DNA of 64,000 bases from an uncultured eubacterium 1-6 (GTDB lineage Bacteria; Bacillota; Clostridia; Lachnospirales; Lachnospiraceae). Made by a program: the position numbers and the translations under genes. The stretch is taken from NCBI GenBank assembly GCA_903789595.1, contig CAIFEZ010000003.1:1-64000 (forward strand), written 5' to 3'. This document shows, one piece after another, positions 17,684-25,141 of this stretch. Numbering within the stretch: position 1 is the first letter of the stretch; every line of letters begins with the position of its first letter. The notes under the pieces are model-generated. The model worked only from the letters and a program-made list of their open reading frames with translations. It was not told where the DNA came from and searched no databases.

Positions 17684-19045
17684 TCATTTTCTGAGCTTTT
17701 TTCTGCGCATGAGGAAGTACATCAGCTGGACGGATATTCCGGTAATCGCCCAGGAGATGGGATAAGCCATCAGCAGCGTGGTAAAGGTGTGATGGGACGC
17801 GAAGTACGTGGCAATGTAAATGAGTCGGAACACGCAGGAGCCGAAGATGACAACCAGGGTCGGCGCCATACTGATCCCCATGCCGCGGAGGCATCCGCCC
17901 GGAATCTCATAGGTCCCGGTTCCGATTTCCAGATTGGATACCCAGAACATGCGGATCACCGCGAAGGAGATGACCTTCGGATCGGCAGTGAAGATCTGAA
18001 GCAGGATATCCTTTCCGAGCCAGAAGGACATGGACAGGGCGAAGGTGATGGATTCTCCGAGCAGCATCGAGAGTACGTAGACGCGGCGGCAGCGGTCGTA
18101 TTTTCCGGCTCCGTAGTTCTGCGCGGTAAAGGTCACGGCGGCCTGTGAAAAAGCATTTACAATGAAATAGGCCATGAACTCGAAGTTCTGACCGGCGGTG
18201 GATCCGGCGATGGCGCTCGAGCCAAAGGAGTTGATCGCCCACTGGATTACTACATTGGAAAGAGAGAAGACCATACCCTGAAGACCTGCCGGAATGCCGA
18301 TTCGAAAGAGAGTGGTCAGGTATTCCCTGTGGATGTGCAGATGGCGCAGAGACAGATGGAACTCTCCATTCTCCCGGATGAGGAAGAAGGTCACCAGAGC
18401 AGAGCTGATCACGTTTGAAATTACCGTTGCGTAGGCGACTCCGTCCACGGACATGTGGAAGCCCAGCACAAAGAACAGATTCAGACCGATGTTGATTACA
18501 CCGGAAATGGCGAGAGCGATCAGAGGTCTTGCGGAGTCTCCGCGGGCGCGGAGAATGGCAGAGGCAAAATTGTAAATCATGATAAACGGCGTCGCGAAGA
18601 AATAGATCCGGAGATAGAGCAGGGCGAGGTCCATGACGTCTGCCGGCGTTCCCATAGCGGTGAGGAGAGGCCTTGCCACAAGCTCTCCTGTCGGCAGAAG
18701 GATCAGGCCGCTGATGAGGGCAACGGCGTATATGGTGGATACGGCTTCGCGGAGCTTCTCTTTTCTGCCCTGACCGATCAGCATGCCGATGACGACGTTT
18801 ACGCCGAGAGAAAGCCCGACAAAGAGAGAGACGATCAGGTTGATCGGTGCGCTGTTGTCGCCGACGGCCGCCAGCGCGGTGGAGCTGGAAAAGCGTCCGA
18901 CCACGGCCAGATCCGCACTGTTGAAAAGCTGCTGCAGGATGCTCGTCAGGGCGAGCGGCAGGGAAAAGAGAAAAATCTTTCCCGCCAGAGGGCCGTTCAG
19001 CATATCCATGTCATGAGAATGCGGTTTGTATCTTCCTTCTGCCAT
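17684..19045 (-). CDS. MATE-family multidrug/toxin efflux transporter
   Basis: A 453-residue inner-membrane antiporter with twelve predicted helices. Family features are PLALTSILQQLFNSADLAVV in helix 1, GLSLGVNVVIGMLIGQG in helix 2 and the second-half mirror FSQAAVTFTAQNYGAGKYDR. AGGGGGGAA precedes the ATG. Members exchange Na+ or H+ for cationic compounds; the substrate is unknown. Monocistronic. The 222-bp upstream gap has CTAGA-rich direct repeats (TTTCTAGA) near 19103-19132 and nothing else clear. Confidence 0.92.
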   Translation of the reverse strand: MAEGRYKPHSHDMDMLNGPLAGKIFLFSLPLALTSILQQLFNSADLAVVGRFSSSTALAAVGDNSAPINLIVSLFVGLSLGVNVVIGMLIGQGRKEKLREAVSTIYAVALISGLILLPTGELVARPLLTAMGTPADVMDLALLYLRIYFFATPFIMIYNFASAILRARGDSARPLIALAISGVINIGLNLFFVLGFHMSVDGVAYATVISNVISSALVTFFLIRENGEFHLSLRHLHIHREYLTTLFRIGIPAGLQGMVFSLSNVVIQWAINSFGSSAIAGSTAGQNFEFMAYFIVNAFSQAAVTFTAQNYGAGKYDRCRRVYVLSMLLGESITFALSMSFWLGKDILLQIFTADPKVISFAVIRMFWVSNLEIGTGTYEIPGGCLRGMGISMAPTLVVIFGSCVFRLIYIATYFASHHTFTTLLMAYPISWAITGISVQLMYFLMRRKKLRK

Positions 19046-19267
19046 TAAATTCCCCCCTCAAGATATCTCGCGGATGCTGTTTCTTCTTAATTTCAGAGTT
19101 TTCTAGAGTTTCTAGATTCAGGAGTTTCTAGAATTTTTTTCCAGACCGTTTTTTTGCAGGATCACTTTTCACAGGATCCATTTTCAATATTTCTGTCGCT
19201 TTTTAGTCGGATTCCTTTTTGCCGCTATTGCACGATGAGTGGCCGTGGCCGGATTTTTGTCTGCACT

Positions 19268-20479
19268 TCAGTAGAGAATCATCGTCTCCGGTATGCCGTT
19301 CTTCCACACGATGCGGCTTTCCCCCTGAATCAGCGGCGCGAGATAATCGATCATTTCCTGCGTCACATCATTGCCGGATTTGCTGATCCATTCCGCTGGA
19401 ACCTTTTTCTCGGCATTTGCGGCGACATCGATATCGACGAGACCATAGGTTACACGGTACGGCTTGTCGGAGGTGCGGATGATGGAAGCCATTTTACCGC
19501 TTTCGCCGCTGAGAGCAGCCTGAACGGCCTTCATTCCGACCATACGCGATTCTTCTTCGTCGGTTGCGCTTTGCAGGTGGGAGGCGCATCGCTGCATGAG
19601 ATTCAGCTCAATGGAACGGACCTTGCAGCCGATCTTGTTGCGAACCAGTGTCTCGAGAACAGAGGAGGCTCCCGCGATATAGGAGTGCCCGAAGTTGTCG
19701 GTCGTCTGAGGCTGGACAATCTCGGAGACATATTTTCCGTCCGGAAGCTTTACGCCTTCGCTGACAGCGACGAGCACAGCATCCTCCTCGGAGAGCTTCT
19801 GCTGCACGTCCCGGATAAAGGATTCGGGATAAAAAGGACTTTCGCAGAGGTAAATCAGGTCCGGCCCCTTTCCGCCGTTGAGTCGGGCGAGGGCAGAAGC
19901 AGCGGTGAGCCATCCGGCGTTTCTTCCCATGACCTCGACAATTGTGACTGCCTTTCTCGCGTATACATGACAGTCGCGCTCCAGCTCTGAGAAGGTGGTG
20001 GCGATATATTTTGCCGCGGATCCGAATCCCGGGCAGTGATCTGTGCCGCAGAGATCATTGTCGATTGTTTTCGGCGCGCCCATGATGGAGATTCCCGTGA
20101 TGTTGTGCACGTGGCAGTACAGGGAAAGCTTGGCGATCGTGTCCATAGAGTCATTGCCGCCGATATAGATGAAATAGGAAATGGAATTCTTCTGAAGAAC
20201 CTCGATGATTCTGGCGAGCTGCGCCTGGTCGTTCAGCTTCAGGCGGCAGGAGCCGAGAGCAGCGGCCGGCGTCTGGCACAGGAGCTGAAGCGTCTCGGAA
20301 TTGTCGATCTTGTCTCGGAGGTCAATGAGATTTTCCTCCATCACGCCTTCGATGCCGTTTACGGCGCCGTAGATGTTGTCGATCTGATCAGAAATCTGCG
20401 CACAGCTGATGATTCCGGCAAGGGTCGCGTTGATGGCGGATGTGGGTCCGCCGGACTGGGCTACGAGTAAATTCTTCAT
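19268..20479 (-). CDS. pfp: pyrophosphate-type 6-phosphofructokinase
   Basis: A 403-residue cytosolic kinase of fructose 6-phosphate. The N-terminal AQSGGPTSAINATLAG and IYIGGNDSMDT build the phosphate-donor site. MGAPKTIDNDL carries Lys where ATP-dependent enzymes have Gly (PGTIDND), and GGNDS replaces GGDGS; both are marks of PPi-dependent enzymes. MGRNAGWLTAASAL is the substrate-binding MGR block. The ATG at 20479 follows GGAGG; a TTG-proximal extension to 20533 is not supported. A PPi-using reversible enzyme suits a sugar-fermenting Clostridia. Confidence 0.88.
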   Translation of the reverse strand: MKNLLVAQSGGPTSAINATLAGIISCAQISDQIDNIYGAVNGIEGVMEENLIDLRDKIDNSETLQLLCQTPAAALGSCRLKLNDQAQLARIIEVLQKNSISYFIYIGGNDSMDTIAKLSLYCHVHNITGISIMGAPKTIDNDLCGTDHCPGFGSAAKYIATTFSELERDCHVYARKAVTIVEVMGRNAGWLTAASALARLNGGKGPDLIYLCESPFYPESFIRDVQQKLSEEDAVLVAVSEGVKLPDGKYVSEIVQPQTTDNFGHSYIAGASSVLETLVRNKIGCKVRSIELNLMQRCASHLQSATDEEESRMVGMKAVQAALSGESGKMASIIRTSDKPYRVTYGLVDIDVAANAEKKVPAEWISKSGNDVTQEMIDYLAPLIQGESRIVWKNGIPETMILY

Positions 20480-20667
20480 TTGTTGTTTTTCCTCCGGTAT
20501 ATTCCTCTTGCAGTGTCGTATACAATATAGCATTCAGGGGTAGGGTTGACAATAGCGGAGACGGGAAGGATTCCATGGTGAACCGTGGGAAGAAAAATGC
20601 GAAAACAGGTTCACTTGCTGTATGAAAGATGTTATAGTTGAAACTGTAGCGTTTTAGTCGGGTTTAC

Positions 20668-20731
20668 TGTATAAGCTCTTCGAAAACGCAGACAGGCTCG
20701 CCGCACGCGGAGCGGCGCGTAGCTTATACAG
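20668..20731. repeat. short MITE-like element with CTGTATAAGCT termini
   Basis: CTGTATAAGCT at 20668-20678 and its exact complement AGCTTATACAG at 20721-20731 enclose CTTCGAAAACGCAGAC and GC-rich hairpin sequence. The left 27 bp match the corresponding end of the 39966-40138 element on the opposite strand. A smaller CTGTATGAG...CTTATACAG hairpin follows at 20762-20798. Located upstream of the mtnA-like gene, in a 352-bp gap otherwise without features. Confidence 0.7.
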
Positions 20732-20831
20732 TATGTGGCGCTGATGATAGCATGGGGTTTGCTGTATGAGCGCGGAGTGCCGCGGGGACTTATACAGTTT
20801 ATGACATATTTATATAAGAGAGGATTTTGCA

Positions 20832-21935
20832 ATGAGTGAAAAAGAGAGCATCATGGATATCGACACCGTTTCCCTGGACGATGAGCACAGTCAGATTATC
20901 ATCATCGACCAGACGCTTCTTCCCTATGAGACGAAGACGATTCGTCTGACCACGCAGAATCAGATCTGGGACGCGATTTATACGCTTCAGGTCAGAGGAG
21001 CGCCTGCCATAGGCGTGACGGCGGGCTTCGGGCTTTATCTTGCTGCTAAGGAGATCGGAGCGCATGCGAAAAGCTTCGATGATTTCTATCCGGCGTTTAT
21101 CAAGGCAAAGGATTATCTGGATTCTTCGAGACCGACGGCCGTAAATCTGTCGTGGGCATTGAACATGCTGGACAGAACCGCGCAGAAGAACCGCAGCAAA
21201 ACGGTTCCGGAAATTGTGGAGGCTCTGCATCGTGAAGCTGTCCGGATTCAGGAGGAGGACATCTGGGCCTGCCATAAGCTCGGCGAGTACGGCCTGACGC
21301 TGGTAAAACCGGGTGACGGGCTGCTGACGCACTGCAATGCCGGAAAGCTTGCGGCTACCCGTTACGGAATGGCGACAGCACCGATGTATCTCGGACAGGA
21401 GAGAGGATATCATTTTCATGTGTATTGTGACGAGACCCGTCCGGTGCTTCAGGGCGCGCGTCTGACAGCAAAGGAGCTGATGGATTCGGGAATTGATACG
21501 ACCGTGATCTGTGACAATATGTCGAGCTCTCTGATGAAGGAAGGAAAGGTTCAGGCTGTTTTTGTCGGATGTGACCGCGTGGCCGCAAACGGAGATACCG
21601 CGAACAAGATCGGCACATCGGTCGTGGCGATCGTTGCGAAGCATTACGGCGTTCCGATGTACATCATGGCTCCGACCTCTACGATTGATATGAATACGCC
21701 GGACGGCGGCAAAATCCGCATCGAGCAGAGAAAACCGGAAGAAGTGACCGAGATGTGGTACAAGAAGAGGATGGCGCCGGAAGGGGTCAAGGTCTACAAT
21801 CCGGCTTTCGATGTGACGGATCACGATCTGATTACAGCGATTGTAACGGAATATGGAATTGCCAGACCGCCGTATACGGAGTCGCTGAGGAAAATCATGG
21901 AGAAAAAAGCCGAGGCGATGAAGGAGAACGATTGA
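20832..21935 (+). CDS. mtnA: S-methyl-5-thioribose-1-phosphate isomerase family (MtnA-like)
   Basis: A 367-residue aldose-ketose isomerase of the MtnA/eIF2B-like family. Seen are QVRGAPAIGVTAGFG, the THCNAGKLA motif with its catalytic Cys, CDETRPVLQGARLTA, the catalytic Asp in GCDRVAANGDTANKIGT, and MAPTSTIDMN. The family turns 5-methylthioribose-1-P (or 5-deoxyribose-1-P) into the ribulose form. AGAGAGG precedes the ATG. It lies 38 bp before the serine acetyltransferase and about 12 kb from a class II aldolase, the partner used in DHAP-shunt pathways. No MTA kinase or nucleosidase is in view. Whether the substrate is methylthio- or deoxyribose-1-P is open. Confidence 0.85.
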   Translation: MSEKESIMDIDTVSLDDEHSQIIIIDQTLLPYETKTIRLTTQNQIWDAIYTLQVRGAPAIGVTAGFGLYLAAKEIGAHAKSFDDFYPAFIKAKDYLDSSRPTAVNLSWALNMLDRTAQKNRSKTVPEIVEALHREAVRIQEEDIWACHKLGEYGLTLVKPGDGLLTHCNAGKLAATRYGMATAPMYLGQERGYHFHVYCDETRPVLQGARLTAKELMDSGIDTTVICDNMSSSLMKEGKVQAVFVGCDRVAANGDTANKIGTSVVAIVAKHYGVPMYIMAPTSTIDMNTPDGGKIRIEQRKPEEVTEMWYKKRMAPEGVKVYNPAFDVTDHDLITAIVTEYGIARPPYTESLRKIMEKKAEAMKEND

Positions 21936-21973
21936 TGAAGCCCGCAGCAGATAAGAGTTGAGGAGGGTATTCC

Positions 21974-22969
21974 ATGGATGAAGAAATAAAAGAGATGACA
22001 ACTGAGCTGGACAAGTTCATGAAGAATAAGGAAACCACGAGCGAAAGGACGGAGGCTCTGGTCGGGGAAATGTTGAAAAGCTATCAGGAATATCCCGTCA
22101 GCACCCGCCTGAATGTGACAAATATTCTGAACCGGGAAACACTGATCGATGTGCTGCAGAAGGTCCGCGAGATACTGTTCCCGGGTTATTATGATAGAAG
22201 CAGAGTCCGCGCTGAATATGTGAAGTACACGGTCGGCGAGAAAATTGAATATGTGCAGTACCATCTGACAAAACAGGTGGCCATTGCGCTCGGTACGCAG
22301 GAGATCTGTGAGGAGTGCAGCCGGTCTGTTCTTCAGCAGAGAGCTGAGAAAATCGTCGATGAGTTTCTGGGTCAGCTTCCGAAGCTTCGCGAGATTCTGG
22401 CCACGGACATTCAGGCTTTCTACGAGGGAGATCCTGCGGCATACAGCTTTGATGAGATTATCCTCAGTTACCCGGGACTGATGGCGATTACAGTGTACCG
22501 GATTGCGCATGAGCTGTGGAACCTGAAGGTTCCGCTGATTCCGCGGATTATGACGGAGTATGCCCACGGCAAGACCGGAATCGATATTCATCCGGGCGCG
22601 ACCATCGGAAAATATTTTTTCATCGATCACGGGACAGGTATCGTGATCGGCGAGACGACGGAGATCGGAGATCATGTCAAGATCTATCAGGGCGTGACGC
22701 TTGGCGGTCTGTCGACGAGGAAGGGACAGGCGCTGAAGGGCGTGAAGCGGCACCCGACAATCGGCAACAATGTCACCATCTATTCCGGCACATCGGTTCT
22801 CGGGGGCAATACCGTCATCGGCGACAACGTGACGATCGGAGGCAATACCTTCGTGGTTCGTTCGGTTCCCGCGGACATGAAGGTCAGCGCGAGAGCGCCT
22901 GAGCTGGAATATACGCACGGTCCGTCGCAGGGGGCGGATAAGGATACTTACTGGGATTTTGTAATCTGA
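21974..22969 (+). CDS. serine O-acetyltransferase (long CysE/SAT type)
   Basis: A 331-residue acetyl-CoA:L-serine acetyltransferase, longer than the usual 180-270 residues. The N-terminal half is helical and the C-terminal half is a left-handed beta-helix of hexapeptide repeats: [40 protein letters not shown] and [20 protein letters not shown]. The histidines in IDIHPGA and FIDHGTG are the expected active-site residues. GAGGAGGG precedes the ATG. It probably forms an operon with mtnA, linking methylthio-salvage and cysteine synthesis. No cysK is in the window. Confidence 0.9.
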   Translation: MDEEIKEMTTELDKFMKNKETTSERTEALVGEMLKSYQEYPVSTRLNVTNILNRETLIDVLQKVREILFPGYYDRSRVRAEYVKYTVGEKIEYVQYHLTKQVAIALGTQEICEECSRSVLQQRAEKIVDEFLGQLPKLREILATDIQAFYEGDPAAYSFDEIILSYPGLMAITVYRIAHELWNLKVPLIPRIMTEYAHGKTGIDIHPGATIGKYFFIDHGTGIVIGETTEIGDHVKIYQGVTLGGLSTRKGQALKGVKRHPTIGNNVTIYSGTSVLGGNTVIGDNVTIGGNTFVVRSVPADMKVSARAPELEYTHGPSQGADKDTYWDFVI

Positions 22970-22982
22970 AGAAGTATCATTT

Positions 22983-23068
22983 CTGAACTTAAAGGCAGAG
23001 CTTTCATACTTTTTGCCGGCCTGCAGAAGGCGGAAGGGTGAGAGCTCTGCCTTTCTGCCTTTTTGACA
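22983..23068. repeat. intergenic hairpin repeat, diverged copy
   Basis: AAAGGCAGAGCTTTCA faces GTGAGAGCTCTGCCTTT over a 16-bp stem with a short T-rich tail (TTTCTGCCTTTTTGAC). The stem matches the core of the hairpin repeats at 5021, 43291 and 46057. Here it may also serve as the terminator of the mtnA-SAT operon. Confidence 0.6.
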
Positions 23069-23122
23069 GGGTGGGAAGAACATAAACAGAAATGAACATT
23101 TTGGTGGATTTTTGTGGTTTTA

Positions 23123-23151
23123 TTGACATTTCGGCCCGATACTCGTATACT
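23123..23151 (+). promoter_or_regulatory. promoter P1 of the microcompartment locus
   Basis: TTGACA (23123-23128), 17 bp, TATACT (23146-23151). It lies about 330 bp before the GlcG-like gene; the long leader holds a short-unit repeat (23260-23392). Confidence 0.8.
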
Positions 23152-23259
23152 TGAACTAAATGCAGAAGTCTGCGCGGCGGAGGCCGCGGCAGGGACAAAT
23201 CCACGAGGCACGTGGGGGTATCTCGTTTGCGGCGCTGTTCCGGCAGAGCTGTTTGTGGT

Positions 23260-23392
23260 TGGCGCGCATGGCGTGAATGGTGCGCATGGTGTGCATGGTG
23301 CGCGTGCGCATGGCGTGAATGGTGTGCGCGATGTGAATGCTGTGCACGGCGTGAATGGCGTGCATGATGTGCATAACGTACATGGTACCATG
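23260..23392. repeat. short-unit repeat GTGAATGGTGTGCATG in the P1 leader
   Basis: About 20 imperfect 6-bp units of the form GTGNATG/GCGCATG in a row. The plus frame would read HGVNGVHGVNG-like low-complexity sequence, but there is no ribosome site. Transcribed as part of the P1 leader if P1 is used. Confidence 0.75.
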
Positions 23393-23484
23393 ACATAACA
23401 TAACCATGACATAACATATAGGAAGATGCGGACTGCCTCGTGCTTGGCACATTTGCAGTCAGGCAGGTATTCCGGGGTGGAAGA

Positions 23485-23949
23485 ATGGATCAGAACAGGA
23501 TGACGGAAAATATCGTAAGTCAGATCAGGGGGAGCATTTCCCTGAAGACGGCGAAGGCTCTCATGGATCGGGTGGAGGAGTACGCCAGACAGAAGGGGCT
23601 TTCGTGTGTGATTGCGGTCGATGATGCCCATGGCAATCCGATTGCGGTTCATGTGATGGAGGATGCCTTTCTTGTCAGTTATGAGGTCGCAACCCAGAAG
23701 GCGTACACGGCGGTTGCGGTGAAGATGTCAACGATGCAGGTGCATGAGATGATACAGCCCGGCGGCACTTTTTACGGACTTGAGTCCATGAACAACGGCA
23801 GGATCATCGGATTCGGCGGCGGCGTGCCGCTGAAGATCGGCGATAAGATCGTCGGAGGACTCGGCGTAAGCGGCGGAACCGGCGAGCAGGACAACGATGT
23901 GGCGGAGTACGGGCTGAAGGCATTCGCGGAGATTACAGGGCAGAGCTGA
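23485..23949 (+). CDS. GlcG/HbpS-family protein, standalone PduO C-terminal domain
   Basis: A 154-residue protein consisting of one DUF336 (haem-degrading/HbpS-like) domain: LKTAKALMDRVEEYARQKG, VAVDDAHGNP-like strand (IAVDDAHGNPIAVHVMEDAF), GGGVPLKIGDKIVGGLGVSGGT near the end. In many Pdu systems this domain is the C-terminal half of PduO and binds haem. Here it is a separate gene, while the adenosyltransferase half is at 30374. The ATG at 23485 has GGGGTGG upstream. First gene of the BMC locus after P1. Confidence 0.85.
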   Translation: MDQNRMTENIVSQIRGSISLKTAKALMDRVEEYARQKGLSCVIAVDDAHGNPIAVHVMEDAFLVSYEVATQKAYTAVAVKMSTMQVHEMIQPGGTFYGLESMNNGRIIGFGGGVPLKIGDKIVGGLGVSGGTGEQDNDVAEYGLKAFAEITGQS

Positions 23950-24049
23950 GCGCGGTGAGACGTGACGGCATGAAGTGCGGAATGGTGCCCGGCTGATATC
24001 GCTTGTGGCACGATCGATCTATCGCATGGCCGTTTACTGGAGAATAGGT

Positions 24050-24364
24050 ATGGCGGATAAGATAATAGAAAAATACAGAGGGCTGTCAATCGGGATGATT
24101 GAGTTTGACAATATGGTGCCGTGCCTGGTTGCGGCGGATGCAGCCGCGAAGACGGCTGATATTCAGATTGAGGCGGTGGAAAGAAACCGTCTGAAGTCCG
24201 GCGTCTGTGTAAAGATGCGGGGAAATCTGTCTGACATGCGTGCGGCGATGGCGGCAGGCATTGAGGCGGGGGAACGGGCAGGCGGGAAGCTGTATTCACA
24301 TAACCTGATCCCGGCACCCACCGGGGATGCGGAGAAAGCAGTCCGGGATACGATGTATACCTGA
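24050..24364 (+). CDS. BMC-domain (hexameric shell) protein, divergent
   Basis: A 104-residue single BMC-domain protein. LSIGMIEFDNMVPCLVAADA and AKTADIQIEAVERN are the first strand-helix pair, SGVCVKMRGNLSDMRAAMAA GIEAG is the second, and the tail carries the pore-side NLIPAPTGDAEKAV region. It lacks the IPRPH signature of PduA and has an extended N-terminus (MADKIIEKYRG). Start at the ATG at 24050; the upstream region carries a short dispersed element. Expected to form shell hexamers with a specialised pore. Confidence 0.85.
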   Translation: MADKIIEKYRGLSIGMIEFDNMVPCLVAADAAAKTADIQIEAVERNRLKSGVCVKMRGNLSDMRAAMAAGIEAGERAGGKLYSHNLIPAPTGDAEKAVRDTMYT

Positions 24365-24424
24365 CACCTTATATGGCAAGAAAACCGCAATATCTGAGAA
24401 CAATTGAAAGGGAACGAAGAAACG

Positions 24425-24709
24425 ATGGGATATGGAGCGTATGGTTTGGTCGAGGTAAATGGGCGCGCAAACGGTATCATAGTTCTTGATCAGATGTGCA
24501 AGGCTGCCGATGTGAAGTATGAGGCGGACAACACGAGAAACGGCGGGCATGATACCATTGTGGTCGCCGGGGATATTTCCGCCTGTACAGCCGCTGTAGA
24601 AAGCATCCGGCAGAATCCGCCGTGTGACGTCATTTCTTCATGGGTGATCACCGGCCCTTCCGGCGAGTTCGTGAAAATCATGGAAGAGTGGAAGGCGGGC
24701 AGGAAGTAA
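24425..24709 (+). CDS. BMC-domain (hexameric shell) protein, divergent
   Basis: A 94-residue BMC-domain protein: YGAYGLVEVNGRANGIIVLD, QMCKAADVKYEAD, then HDTIVVAGDISACTAAVESI and a VITGPSGEFVKIMEEW tail. Like the preceding paralogue it departs from PduA (no IPRPH), and the pore loop region is shortened. AAAGGG precedes the ATG at 24425 (a TTG at 24404 is in frame but would include that site). Together with 24050-24364 it forms a short P1 operon closed by the terminator at 24758. Confidence 0.85.
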   Translation: MGYGAYGLVEVNGRANGIIVLDQMCKAADVKYEADNTRNGGHDTIVVAGDISACTAAVESIRQNPPCDVISSWVITGPSGEFVKIMEEWKAGRK

Positions 24710-24757
24710 TCCCGGCGCGTCGCGCCGCTGTGCCTGATTTGAAAATAATATGCAGTT

Positions 24758-24786
24758 TCCCGGCTTATCGGCCGGGATTTTTTTAT
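24758..24786 (+). terminator. intrinsic terminator closing the P1 operon
   Basis: CCCGGC, TTATCG, GCCGGG and seven T residues. Just 130 bp upstream of promoter P2. Confidence 0.88.
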
Positions 24787-24914
24787 GCGAACAGCATCTG
24801 ACTGCCGCGGGATCAAGAGAGGTGAGTGCTGCGCCGACGCATCTGTTCTTGTGGAATTGTGTTGAATTAATCACAGTATAATGTGGTTTTTTGAAAGATT
24901 CGGCCCTCTTTCTA

Positions 24915-24943
24915 TTGATAAACGATCATCCGGGATGTATAAT
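24915..24943 (+). promoter_or_regulatory. promoter P2 of pduCDE
   Basis: TTGATA (24915-24920), 17 bp, TATAAT (24938-24943). It starts a leader of about 190 nt before pduC. Confidence 0.82.
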
Positions 24944-24949
24944 GGACCC

Positions 24950-25141
24950 AAATACTATGAGTGGCACTGTCCGGCTTGTGACAGACGGCTGCCCTGGGGT
25001 TTTTATCCTGTCCGGGATATGGGGTTCCGGATTTCCGGAGGGCCGGTGGTAAGGCCCCCGCATCAGAGACCGGTGCTTTTTCTGTGCCGGAATCGGTATG
25101 ATATGTTCACGTGATTACAGACATTGCGGAGAAAAGGAAGC
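24950..25141 (+). other. structured GC-rich pduC leader, no assigned RNA class
   Basis: The leader contains TGGCACTGTCCGG, CCGGATTTCCGG, GGTAAGGCCCCC and CATCAGAGACCGGTGC. The last two recall the GGGAAGG and B12-box strings of cobalamin riboswitches, but their spacing and the missing 5' core prevent a riboswitch call. Some regulatory structure is plausible. Confidence 0.3.

Noticed and set aside
23114-23398. ORF encoding HGVNGAHGVHG repeats
   Set aside because: Starts before the P1 transcript start, has no ribosome site and is built from the hexamer repeat.
193-24036. Sigma-54 promoters at TGGCAC strings
   Set aside because: The distance from GG to the next GC is not 10 bp, and no sigma-54 activator gene is in the window.
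24944-25141. Cobalamin riboswitch before pduC
   Set aside because: Only weak B12-box-like strings at wrong spacing; the 5' core (GGGAA...GCCACTG) is not found. Kept as an unassigned leader.
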